Of a stretch of DNA of 64,000 bases, positions 44,546-54,200 are shown piece after piece (within the stretch, counting starts at the first letter, position 1; each line of letters starts with the position of its first letter). The position numbers were made by a program, and so were the translations under genes. The notes beneath the pieces were generated by a model. The model was not told the origin of the DNA. It worked only from the letters and a program-made list of their open reading frames with translations, and ran no database searches. The stretch is from Amanita rubescens (taxonomy: Eukaryota > Basidiomycota > Agaricomycetes > Agaricales > Amanitaceae): NCBI GenBank assembly GCA_015039365.1, contig WION01000144.1, forward strand, positions 62,001-126,000, given 5' to 3'.

Positions 44546-44800
44546 TGTTGGCAGAGAAGGCGAGATCTTAGGGATAAAGCCTCAGTTATTGGTAAAGAAC
44601 TAATATTGGTATAATCTACCTTAGGGATAAACTAAGTAGAGTAAGTATGAGGTGTAGACGAATATATAAGATGGTACTCACGCCTCAGTTATTGGTAAAG
44701 AACTGAGGCGTCGTAGACGAACATTCGACGTATAAAATAATCGGAATAAACAAGTGCAAACAATGGACTTAGCGGTATAACGCGGGCTCGTACTCCAACA
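44546..44800 (-). mobile_element. 5' LTR of copia element 1 (255 bp)
   Basis: Same length as the 3' LTR, with a TATATAAGATGG box. Flanks outside the two LTRs share only AGGT (39839-39842 and 44801-44804), shorter than the usual 5-bp duplication. Confidence 0.93.
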
Positions 44801-44949
44801 AGGTAGACCCAAAGCAAGCTTACCCCATCTGTCTCCCCCTGCGTGTATCTCATCCAACCCGCATTGTTCCCTAGGCTGGCCTGCTGCGATCGACTGGTGC
44901 GCTGACTACCGTCAAGACCGATCAGTGAAACAGCGAGGAGAGAGAGGAG
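44801..44949 (+). other. Likely upstream region of the DnaJ-like gene
   Basis: GC-rich DNA with no open frame of note. It lies directly before the first coding motifs of the DnaJ-like gene and probably held its promoter. Confidence 0.35.
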
Positions 44950-46085
44950 AAACGAGGGACATATCTTCGACTGAGCTGTGCTCGCATGGCTGGTGAGTCT
45001 CTCTCACTGCCACCAGTCTCCCCCAAGACAACATCAAACGCGCTTACTGCCGCCTCGCCATCATTCAAACACCACACCCAGATAAGAACCTACATGACCC
45101 CACCACCGCTGAACGATCACCATCGCTTACTAAACTTTGTCAGATCCTGAGCAGAGGAGGCGTTATAACGAGTTGGGCACTAAAGCTGGGATGCCGGAGG
45201 GAGGGTATGTTGATCCAGAACAGGTGTTTAGCATGTTGTTTGGTGGGGAGAAGTTTGTGCTGATCATTGGGAGTATTAGTTTAGCGAAGGAGATGAAGGC
45301 AGCAATGCAAGAGGCTGGGGGAGACCGTTGTAGTGATGACAAAAGTTAAGGCTGGCTCCGGCTAGCTGAGTCGCCGGAGCCTATTTTTAGGCTCCAGCTA
45401 CGGAGCCAGAGCTATTTTGGTCGGCTCGTGAGCAGCTCTGGGCGAGCTCAGAGCCGCTTTGTTACTCCTTGCTCTGCCACCCCATTTGCGTCAGTCTTCA
45501 TCCTTTGAGATCCTGTGTGGCAGTGTGCCCCACGCTCACCCTTGTTCTGCCCTGCGAGGGATTTAGGCAGAGTGATCGAGGCATTCCCAGACGTGGCAAG
45601 GGTCCGGAGCCCAAAAGGGGAAAGTCGGTACATGCCCCTTCCTCATTTAGTTTAGACTGTTCCTGGGCCAAAGAGAGCATCAAGAGACCATAAAGAGAGG
45701 GACAAATAAAGATCACCCCTCGAGGCTCGCTCGGGACGAAATTGCTCGCGTTCTACTCGATACATTATCCAGTTACTATTACTAATATATTATTATATAT
45801 GACAAATGTGTGACCTATTGCCATCAATGTAAAGTCGATAGTAGTACTGGTGAAACACGACGTGGAGATCACGGCGATGTGAGCACAACAGGGATGAGGT
45901 GCACGCGTGGGGTGGATGTGAGCATAAGAGCGGGAGGGTCGCAGGTGGGTGTAGAGGATCCCGCGTGGACCGTGGTTGTCAGGGGTGCCGATTGGCGGGA
46001 TTAGGGTGGTGGCGGGCATTGAGGGTAGCTGGGTAGCACAAATAGATGGTCAGCACCGTCAAATGGGAGCGAGGGAGCACATACC

Positions 46086-46409
46086 TGGTGTAGAGGGATT
46101 GTCGGTACTGGCGGTACTCGCACTGGACACAGCAGCAGCCATTTCCGGGGCAGATGTGGCACGGTGAGCAGTTTGGGTTTGAATATCGGATTCCACATTC
46201 GATCCACTCGCAGGAGCAACTTTAGACTCGGTGTCAAACGCAGCGCGGGACGTAGAGGCAGCAGCAGCAGTGGCGGACATGGCAGAAGACGATCCCTCGC
46301 CCGCGGAAGCCCGACAAGCACGAACAGTCTGCAAACCACCCGCAGACATCAGCACCATATTGGGCAAATCCGCCACACCAGCTCTCGGCGTCGAATTCGA
46401 GTCCAACAA
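46086..46409 (-). pseudogene. Possible captured host exon (Ala/Ser-rich)
   Basis: The minus-strand frame 46409-46093 is Ala/Ser/Thr-rich (SSSAMSATAAAASTS) and ends at a good donor, CCAG followed by GTATGTGCTC (46086-46095). The same donor with about 70 bp of downstream text recurs at 47470-47545. This suggests that a piece of a host gene with its intron was captured and partly duplicated in the transposon. The product is not recognised, and the plus strand is also open here. Confidence 0.3.
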
Positions 46410-46849
46410 CCCACCGAGAGGTCCATATCATGGCTGACGATTGGCATTACGCATCCCCGCGGGCGCAGTACGTTCCGGAGACGGAGATGCGGATGCTGAC
46501 GCGGGTGTAGATCCCGAGCTCAACACGTGGCTATGAGGGTATACGGGCAAATCCAGCTGAGGTCTCTGGCTAGCGTTCAGGGCAGCGTTGATATGCAGGT
46601 GTCGATCGCCGCGGCGGGGGTGGCAGTACTGGTGCTACGATTTGCAAGGCGTGATCGGGAGATGCGGTTCGTGTTGATGTCGCCATCTGCGTCGTGTTCG
46701 GGCTCATCCTCAATTTCCGTCTCAGCATGGGAAGTGTTGGTGGAAGCGGAAGGGGAGGGGGTGTCGCGTCTGTATTCTGGCGCGGGGGGAGCCCGCTGAG
46801 GTCAGGTGTCATTGGGGAGACCGTAAAGGTGACGGTGGGCAAGATTGGG

Positions 46850-47480
46850 CGTGAAGGGGTGTGGAGGGGTCAGGTGAGGTGTAGATGGGTTACGGGTGGG
46901 CATAGAGGAATTCTGTGGGCGGGATTGGGCACGGTGGGATGTGGAGGGGTTGCAGATGGATGTAGAGGGGTTCCACGTCATTGTAAGCGATGACGGTGGG
47001 CGCGATTGGGCGTGGAGGGGTGTAGAGGGGTCGGGTGGGGCATAGATGGGTTACAGGTGGGCATAGAGGAATTCCATGGGCGGGATTGGGCACGGTGGGG
47101 TATGGAGGTTGCAGATGGATGTAGAGGGGTTCCGCATCGTTGTGAGCGACGCCGGTGGGCGGGATTGGGCGTGGAAGGGTGTAGAGGGGTCATGGTGGGC
47201 ATAGGTAGCCATTGAGGGATTCCGCGTGGTTGCAAGAGTTACCGGTGGGCGCATAGATGGATTCTGCGTGGTTGTAAGAGTCGTCGGTGGACACGGTAGG
47301 GTATAGATTGGTCGTGGGTGGGCATACAGGTGTTCTGCGTGATTGTAAGAGACACCGGCGGGCGGGATTGGGCACGATGGGGTGTAGGTGGGTCATGGGT
47401 GGGGCCGGTGGGCGTACAGAGGTTCCATGTCGCTGTAAGGGGTGCCGGTGGGTACAATCGAGGCAGGAAGGTGGCGGCCG
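46850..47480 (+). repeat. G-rich minisatellite inside the hAT element
   Basis: Units combine GGTGGGCGGGATTGGGC, GTGTAGAGGGGTC and TGGGCATAGAGGAATTCC in varying order, with a strong G over C bias on the plus strand. Units are about 60-80 bp and diverged. Open frames here are artefacts. Confidence 0.75.
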
Positions 47481-48274
47481 GATGGTAGTTGGGTAGCATG
47501 GTCAGCACAATCGAACAGGAGCAAGCGAGCACATACCTGGCACTGTAGAGGGGTCACGGATGCTGGGAATGCGAGAGCAATAGAATAACTAAGGCCGGCA
47601 GCAAGATATTAGTTGGCCGGGACTGTGGGCGAAACTTGAAAGTGCGGCTGGGTGCTGGGAATGTGTGTGCAAGAGCTTAGAGAACGGACTGGCACTATCC
47701 TGCCACATCCACAGCCAGCGGATCACTCTGGGATCCGCCTGGCATCGTTGGCCAAGGCGAAGAAGAAGTCCGGGAAAGGCGAGGAAGAAGGGGCTTAAGG
47801 CCGCTCAGAGCCGCACCTGAGCGGCCGCCGAAAGGAGCTAAACCAATGAGAGCCGGCTCCAAATTTAGGCTCCGGCTGAGCTCCAAATAGGCTTGGCTCC
47901 GGCTCACAGCCGGCTGTGGCGAAGCCGATGTCAACACTACGGGGGAGAGGATGATGATAATGAAGAGGATGTCAGTGCTGCTGCTGCTGTTGCTGCGGGT
48001 GGAGGTGCGAAGTTGGATGTTAGCAAACAGGCGGGGGGGAGGAATTCGAAACGCGATTCAAAGGTGTTGTCTCCAGAGGAAAGAGCGGCGCGGGATGAAA
48101 AGGCGAGAAAGAAGTCGGCGGATCCTTCTCCTCGGATCGTCGTCGTGGGAGTGGGTAGCCATTACTGTCATGGAGAGCTCTCGCTGGTGAGGGCTCTTAT
48201 TGCTGTTATAACTGGGTGTGCAGCTGGCTGAACTCGGCGAAATTGCTGAGTGGCTGTGTCAGCTCCGAAGACAG

Positions 48275-48365
48275 CGGCGGATGGGTGCAACCCGTGCGGG
48301 TACGGGTACGGGTACGGGTTAGCCTGTCTTGTACCCACTTCTAAACCCGTACCCGGGCTGAGGGC
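48275..48365. repeat. GGGTAC microsatellite with inverted counterpart
   Basis: GTGCGGGTACGGGTACGGGT is followed 30 bp later by AACCCGTACCCGGGCT, so the tract can fold back. It resembles the edge of yet another small hAT-type element cutting the DnaJ remnant. Only this end was seen. Confidence 0.45.
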
Positions 48366-49240
48366 ATAGACGTGAGCCTGCCCCAGTCCGAATATGGCTA
48401 TTGGTGATGAAGAACGTTCTGAGGCTCCCCGTGTTACTCATCGTGGTTTTCCTCCTTGGAACAGTATCTGCGGGACTTCGTTCGATGCCTATCATCAAGG
48501 AAGGTGAAGAGGAACATACCTGTATCATCTTCAACATCCAAGTATCCCTTGGTTGGCCTGATTTTGTCGTTGCGCTGCTTTACGGCTTTATCGTGGATCC
48601 CGATCCTTATCCGTTTGAAAACGGACGCTTTGGATCATTCGAAACGTTCGCATTCACTGTAAAGAAGACTTACCTTGAAGCCTTTGACGTGGAGCGACGT
48701 GCCTCGCGTAGTACACGTTTTGGTGGTCGTGGAGTTAGAGCGGTCAACGTGGGAGAAGAACGGTTTATCTTGATACCGTTGGAGATTCGGCCTGTCGCTC
48801 TGATGAGTTATCGAGCTTATGGTGAATGATGAATCGAGGACTTACCTGCAAGAGACGAGCGATTTGGATCGCTCCGTGCCGATGAAGAATTTTTGAAGCG
48901 TGTCGCGCGGGAACTTTTGCTTCCCAGCTTTGTTTTGATGATGAAGACGCTTGACCGCATTCTTGAAGTTATTCTGGGCACTCTCGTGATTAAGGGGGAG
49001 TGTTATAATATGGATTTTTCACGTTTCGTTGTTACAGATAGGGCAGATGGCATCACTGCTGTCTCGTGGCACGTCGAGGGGGCGCCATTCAAGTTCGTCG
49101 TTGTCGTAGAGGGAGGAAATGAGGGGGCAATCATGATGCAAATCGAGTCACTGTCATCGGATAATGATAGTGATCAAAACAGCATTCAAGTTGATCACAA
49201 ACCAGCTCATGAGTCATTCGAAATTTCTGCCACAAACAGC
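48366..49240 (+). other. Unresolved coding-like region
   Basis: A plus-strand frame (48401-48829, 142 codons) starts with a hydrophobic stretch resembling a signal peptide (LRLPVLLIVVFLLGTVSAG), but a competing frame reads GDEERSEAPRVTHRGFPPWN, and neither is recognised. A further frame lies at 48893-49414. Codon use is host-like. I cannot tell a real secreted protein from a chance frame. Confidence 0.25.
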
Positions 49241-49287
49241 ACCAAAGAGAGCAAAGGGCCGCCAAAGAGACCGCCAAAGAGAGCGAG
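49241..49287 (-). repeat. CCAAAGAGA repeat tract
   Basis: ACCAAAGAGAGC, GCCAAAGAGACC and GCCAAAGAGAGC follow each other. The inverse (CTCTTTGG) occurs at 56430, 60326 and 63209. Together with 56430 it brackets the Plavaka gene as an inverted pair. Confidence 0.6.
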
Positions 49288-50157
49288 CACTGGGCTTGGC
49301 CCGGGGCTCCGAGTCCACCGCGCTTGCGGACAAGGGTCCACTAAGCTCATCACGCCGGGGCCCGTCGCGATCTGGATCAAGACTCTACTACAAAGTAAGG
49401 CTAACCTCCCGTGATTTGGAAGAGGATGAGTGACGAGTCCTGATATCATTGCGTCAAGTTTGAGATGCGCCATGACTTCGACGGCATATGGGTACGCTTT
49501 GGCAACAGCTGCCAGGTTGAGGGTGGGCTGATGCTATCAAAGTCATCAGTCCTGTCCGTGATCGCCGTTGCGGGAGACGATGCACGTACAGAGTTTAAAC
49601 ATGCGAGGGCGTTTGTGTGTGGGCTGGAACACTCCAGAATAGTAACAACCTCGAGTCCTGTCCGTGAGGGAGGAAGCAGCTGAGCAGTGAGCAGACATAC
49701 ATACTACATGATACGTGGCTCGACACTTCCCGCATGTAGCGTACTCCGTAACTCCCCGTTTCCACATGCGCGCAAACGAAAGACTGAGACTGGAGGAAAC
49801 ACGCACTAAGAGATATTCCGTACCAATGAGACAAACGCGAGAGATGAAGCACGTACCGGGCCCAAATAATAACCAATGAAGAACCATCCTACATTGTCAC
49901 CGAGCCATAGAACCTCCAACTCCAGGCAACTCATCTCCTGCAATCCTGTCTTAATGCGTCTTGAGTCGTTGACAAATGCTTTGTTATTACTCGAAACGCC
50001 GACGATGTTGAGGTCGAATTTGGATGTGCTATGTCGGCGAGCGCATCAATTCCCGTGCCCCTGTGCTTCGCGAACCGTGTCTTCGTTCTTTGCAAACCCA
50101 ACTCGCCCTTACTCCCGCTCGACCGTTATTCATCCTCTCAGGCGTCAACCGGTCACA
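49288..50157. other. Intergenic region without supported gene
   Basis: Short open frames on both strands, none convincing. The last 150 bp probably hold the promoter and leader of the small gene that starts at 50158. Confidence 0.4.
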
Positions 50158-50582
50158 ATGTCCAACCATCACATCTACGCGTTCAATAACTTGAACCCCC
50201 AATGGGACTTATCAACTTCGGAAGAGAGGGAAGCGGTGGAGAGGACTATACAGGCGCTGAGGGAAAATGCGAGCGCGATTGGAGAGGAGTTTCGAAAGGA
50301 TCTGGACGTGTACTGGGTTATCATGTGAGTTAAGAGTCTCGTTCCCCTCGGCTGATGGATACGACGACGAGTAGGGGAGGAGCGTACGCGCACGACCAGG
50401 AGGGTGCGAGGCACTGGTCCGTCCGCGGGGTCCAGGACGACTATTCGCGTTATACTCTCCATGTTTTCCCTGGTACGAAGCCGGCAGAGCCGTTTGACAA
50501 TGGAGGCCGTCGATGGGCTTTCACAATTCTCGACCTTAAACAATGCCGGCGGCTGGACATAGCTGACGAAGGCGAAGATTAA
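50158..50582 (+). CDS. Small hypothetical protein, two exons (124 aa)
   Basis: Exon 1 (50158-50324) and exon 2 (50375-50582) join in phase across a 50-bp intron with a GTGAGT donor and GTAG acceptor, giving 124 residues. The protein starts MSNHHIYAFNNLNPQWDLST, contains a charged helix (EEREAVERTIQALRENAS) and then HWSVRGVQDDYSRYTLHVFP and RRWAFTILDLKQC, and ends in an acidic tail. No signal peptide or membrane segment is seen. I do not recognise a family. The open frame extends upstream of the chosen ATG, but that part reads as leader. Confidence 0.5.
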
Positions 50583-51024
50583 CCAGCGTCCGAGGGAGAT
50601 ACAGCGGTGCAGAATGTGGAAGGGGGAGAGGAGCCCAACACGACAAGATGGAGGAATAGGACTGCAGAATATGCGACCGAATCTATGAATATCAAATTTT
50701 ATCATGTACCATATCCAACCATAACATACCATACTATGTTCACCGTTATTTATTAAACTTCATCTTGTTCTTTGAGGACGCGTATCAAGTTGTAATTGAA
50801 CTATGACATTCGAGACGCCTGTAAAATAACATATACCTCTCTTCACGTGAAATATAATTGGAGAACCTAGTGATTCACGACATAGCAATTTATAACACAC
50901 GCGCGCAGCATCAGTGAAACCAATATTTAAAGCAAAGGACGCACACAACGTTTCGACGTGGCGGGAGTTTAAAATAGATACCACACCACAGTAGGATCAC
51001 ATCAAGATCGTCGATCACGCATCA
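50583..51024. other. 3' flank, no gene
   Basis: AT-rich after the stop of the small gene, with several ACATACCATAC-like repeats. Nothing else is seen. Confidence 0.4.
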
Positions 51025-51286
51025 ATGACGTCGATCACGCGTCAATTCCAAGAGAACTACGACGCCTTCAACTCTGATCTTTTCCGCATTCGCATCTTCC
51101 AGCGATGGGTAACCTAAATCATCATTCGAAGGAAACGGAGAATGGCAAGTACATTGCGGAATCTGCTATGGAGAAGGAGGTTGTCTGGCGTGAGTTGTTG
51201 ACTCAAAAGAGACGTATCTTCGCTGTGATTGGAAGGCAAGTCGCAGCTTTGATGGTCGCCTCGGAAGGAAACAAGCTCGTCATGCA
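51025..51286 (+). pseudogene. 5' piece of an unknown gene next to the Plavaka gene
   Basis: ATG 51025 opens MTSITRQFQENYDAFNSDLF and RIRIFQRW, followed by a possible donor (GTAACC, 51106). A later frame reads EKEVVWRELLTQKRRIFAVI (about 51171-51230). Both could be exons of a gene whose remainder was displaced by the Plavaka element to the right. Function unknown. Confidence 0.3.
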
Positions 51287-54200
51287 TCATCCCGCACCCC
51301 TAATTGCCACCCTCTGAACCTTCTCCTCATCCTCTGAGCCTTCTTCACTCAGGCAATCATCCTCTGAGCTTTCTTCAGTCGGGCAATCATCCAAGTCACT
51401 GCCACTGTCCGAGGTCTCCACGTCGTCCCAACCATCCGGGTCTCGATCATCCAGGCACAATTCCGAATTATCTGACTCGTACGCGTCGCTGACATTTTCG
51501 GAATCTGAAGAGTTGTCCGGCTCAAGATCCGCATATTGATCATTTTCTGTATCACTTGATTCACCAGAGGTACTGGAGCTTTCGAAAGTATTGCGTGCAT
51601 AACAATGTCCGACACCTAGGCCCCAGTGATAGCGCATCAGCATATCCCGGTCAGAAAAGCTAAGTGTTTAGATGAGTACGTTAAAATCACCACGTCAAGT
51701 TTGAACGCACCGGCCAACATAATATAACCGGTAATCTTCACCATCTTTAGCACAAGGTGACACATTGACCCCATCTGCTTGTCGTTTTCCTTGAGCAGAA
51801 GCTGGAAGGATATGACATCCCCGCAACACATCTCTCGGATCCACGAAGCCGAAAGAGCTGTTTTGGTGCATGGGAGGAAACTGAACCAAGTCCAATCCGG
51901 ACTTACTCCACCCAGAAGATGCTGGATCGACAACTTCGAACCAGCGTACCCACAAAAAATGGATGCGGCGTGGTTTCTGGTCCCGTGCCCCAGGCCCTGT
52001 ATAAATCACATTCGCATGATATGCGCCTAGGACCCGCGCATACAAAAAGTGGTGAGGACTCGAAGACCTCTTGGAGTCGCTTGCAAGGAGCATGACATCG
52101 CGACGCGACGTCCTTGCATTAACAATGTCTGTCCCACGTCGCACATCGTAAGTGGTAAAGTGAAATCGAACACGTTTGTGGTGGTATATGGTGTCGTTCT
52201 TTAAGAATATAAAATGAGACAAATTTTCATCCAGAGATCTATTTGAGATTTCTGTGGCACGGAGATCCTCGGGATGTGAATCGGTCTCCCGCTGGTGCTG
52301 CGCTTGAATAAGAGGAAGAAGATATTGTCTCAACTTAAGGTAAAAGTTCTATGGCAGTTGATATATTAGCAAGGTTCGGTGGAGGGGAACAAATCGTTCA
52401 CATTGATGGCGAGATCACCCTCATTTCGTTGGAGAAATGTTGGAACGTGCAAAGGGAAATTTTCTGACTCTCCCATCTCGTATTGAATGCCAGGATCATT
52501 AGCAATAATGGGCTCTGGTTCTATTTGAGAGTGACGTCCATCAAGATTCTGGCGGATGGTCCTGACACGACGCTGTCTCCGTTCAATTCCAGATAGTTGC
52601 TTCGGTATTGACCGGCCGCTAGTCCGAAGGAAGCGTGCTTTTGAAGTTCGATGCTCCCGTTCACTCTGGTGGTCCCCATATGAGTCAAAGAGTCAAATAC
52701 GCCCAACGCCAAGAAGAACTTACAGGCTGGGTTGAGTATGAGTCCGTCGTACCAAACTGTCGAATAGTCCGGACGTAGTCGCCGAGCGCATGAAACTTGT
52801 AAGTTTTCAGATTCAGTTGCTTTGGTTGCCTTGCGCTGCTATTGTGTTTCTGATGCGTTGATGTTTTGGCCGTGCTTTTTTCCTGACGTCGCATTCGGGC
52901 GGCACGCTCGCGTTCTAACTCCCGAGTGGTGTACGTCTTACACGTTTTCTCCTTGAATGCCCGAAGACTGTTGCCCAAAGATGTTGTCACCTGGGAAAAA
53001 AGAGCAAGAGTTGTGTCCGTGTGCATATGGAGCTTGGCAAGACCATGCCAGTGGGCCATGTCAAAAAGAACTTTGAGAATATAGGTGTTGTGGGGCTCGG
53101 GCAAGAGACCATCAAAAACGGGTATAGCACACTAGTTGAGTGCGTCAGATTGAAGCCAGCCAATGAATGATTCTACCTACTTGAAGCATGTCCTCGTAAT
53201 CACGAGCAGTCATCTTCTTCAGTTCTGACCTGTTCGTTTTCATTTTCCTTATGCCATCAGCCCCAAAGGGCGGAATTTCTCGAAAGCTAATCATCAGTCA
53301 GTACCTGGTCGCAGGCTCCAATCGATACTTGCCGTCGGTCCATTTCATGTTTCAAACTTTCATTGTGGCAGTCCAGGAGGCGTAGCAGGTGAATAAACAC
53401 CGCCTTCCAGACGCCGAGCTCGACCTCATGCATCAAGTCCACAACAAGCATGTCAAACATTTTGAAGCCGAGTGGCGTTAGTTTCTCTGAAAATGCATTC
53501 TGATGCAAAAGAATGTCATGATATATCTCATCGCAGAAATGAGCACCCACCGCTGTCGGAACAAGGGAGTCCTTTTGCAGGAGATCCTCTACTGCCTTGG
53601 TGTCTGTCTTAAGATTCTTTGCGTAGATGATCTCACGTGCAGCCTTAACACGACCACGCCTATCAAGGCCATCAACACGTGCGAGAGAAATGCGCTGCGC
53701 CATGTCCCGTTTCTTTCCCATATTGGGTACACGTTTCAACGGAATGAGACAACGAGGGCAAGGGCAACTGCCAAGGTTTCGTATGCCGGCAATAAGTACT
53801 CTATAAGGGTTGTCTGAGTTTTGCGAACGGTGGAGTGCAATAGGTAAAAAATACTTCTCTGGGTAGTCCGCAGAATACGTAAAGATGCGAGGGTAGAAAC
53901 GACGCCTGATGCCGTCACAGCACTTGATTGCTATGCCGTGCTTATATGCTTTCAGGAAGTCGTCATCGAGAAGGATTGCCCATTGGGCGTGGTACATTTC
54001 TCGTTGGCAATGTGCCATGAAGGCAGATTGGATTCCTTTCTGGCCGATGTTTTCTGCCGCGAAAGATTTGAAAGCGTCAGGAAGCTACCATTGAAGGAAA
54101 TTGAGGGTTTGCATCGCAACTCAGAAAGGAACCTCGCGTACCGTCTCCAAATAAGCGATATGTTCAAATGCCCAACAAGAAGGCTTCGATCTTCGATCTT

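Larger units (their letters stand above)
45325..47940 (+). mobile_element. hAT element of the CTCCGGCT family inside the DnaJ gene
   Basis: The left side GTAGTGATGACA and the right side TGTCAACACTAC are inverted ends, and both are followed inward by GGCTCCGGCT-type inverted motifs (45350-45470 and 47825-47935). The 8-bp duplication GGGGGAGA flanks it (45317-45324 and 47941-47948), with five extra bases before the canonical TAGTG start. Taking out the insert and one TSD restores the DnaJ frame (QEAGGEDDD). It has no transposase; it holds a G-rich minisatellite and a possible captured exon. Confidence 0.75.
44950..48160 (+). pseudogene. DnaJ (Hsp40) domain protein gene, split by a hAT element
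   Basis: Plus-strand pieces read as a fungal DnaJ protein of the CAJ1/DJP1 type: TEL, a short intron (GTGAGT at 44993 to CACCAG), PQDNIKRAYCRLAII, HPDKNLHDPTTAE (HPD motif kept), a damaged stretch, then LSDPEQRRRYNELGTKAG and PEGGYVDPEQVFSMLFGGEKF (45137-45300), then SLAKEMKAAMQEAGG. At 45325 a 2.6-kb hAT element intervenes; from 47941 the frame resumes GEDDDNEEDVSAAAA and KVLSPEERAARDEKARKKS, as in the family. Co-chaperones of this group stimulate Hsp70 ATPase. Helix III and part of the J domain are missing, and the gene is lost after 48160. A non-functional remnant. Confidence 0.75.

Noticed and set aside
46850..47480. Proline-rich minus-strand proteins
   Set aside because: All are translations of the G-rich minisatellite; frames vary between units without conservation.
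39843..47939. One large hAT element from 39004 to 47939 carrying copia and the DnaJ gene
   Set aside because: The 8-bp flanks do not match (ATTCTCTC against CGGGGGAG), while 45325-47940 has its own left end and a TSD that restores the DnaJ frame.
48401..48829. Secreted protein with a signal peptide
   Set aside because: The hydrophobic start is attractive, but a second frame is equally plausible, the rest shows no secreted-protein features, and the region lies between element fragments. Kept only as unresolved.
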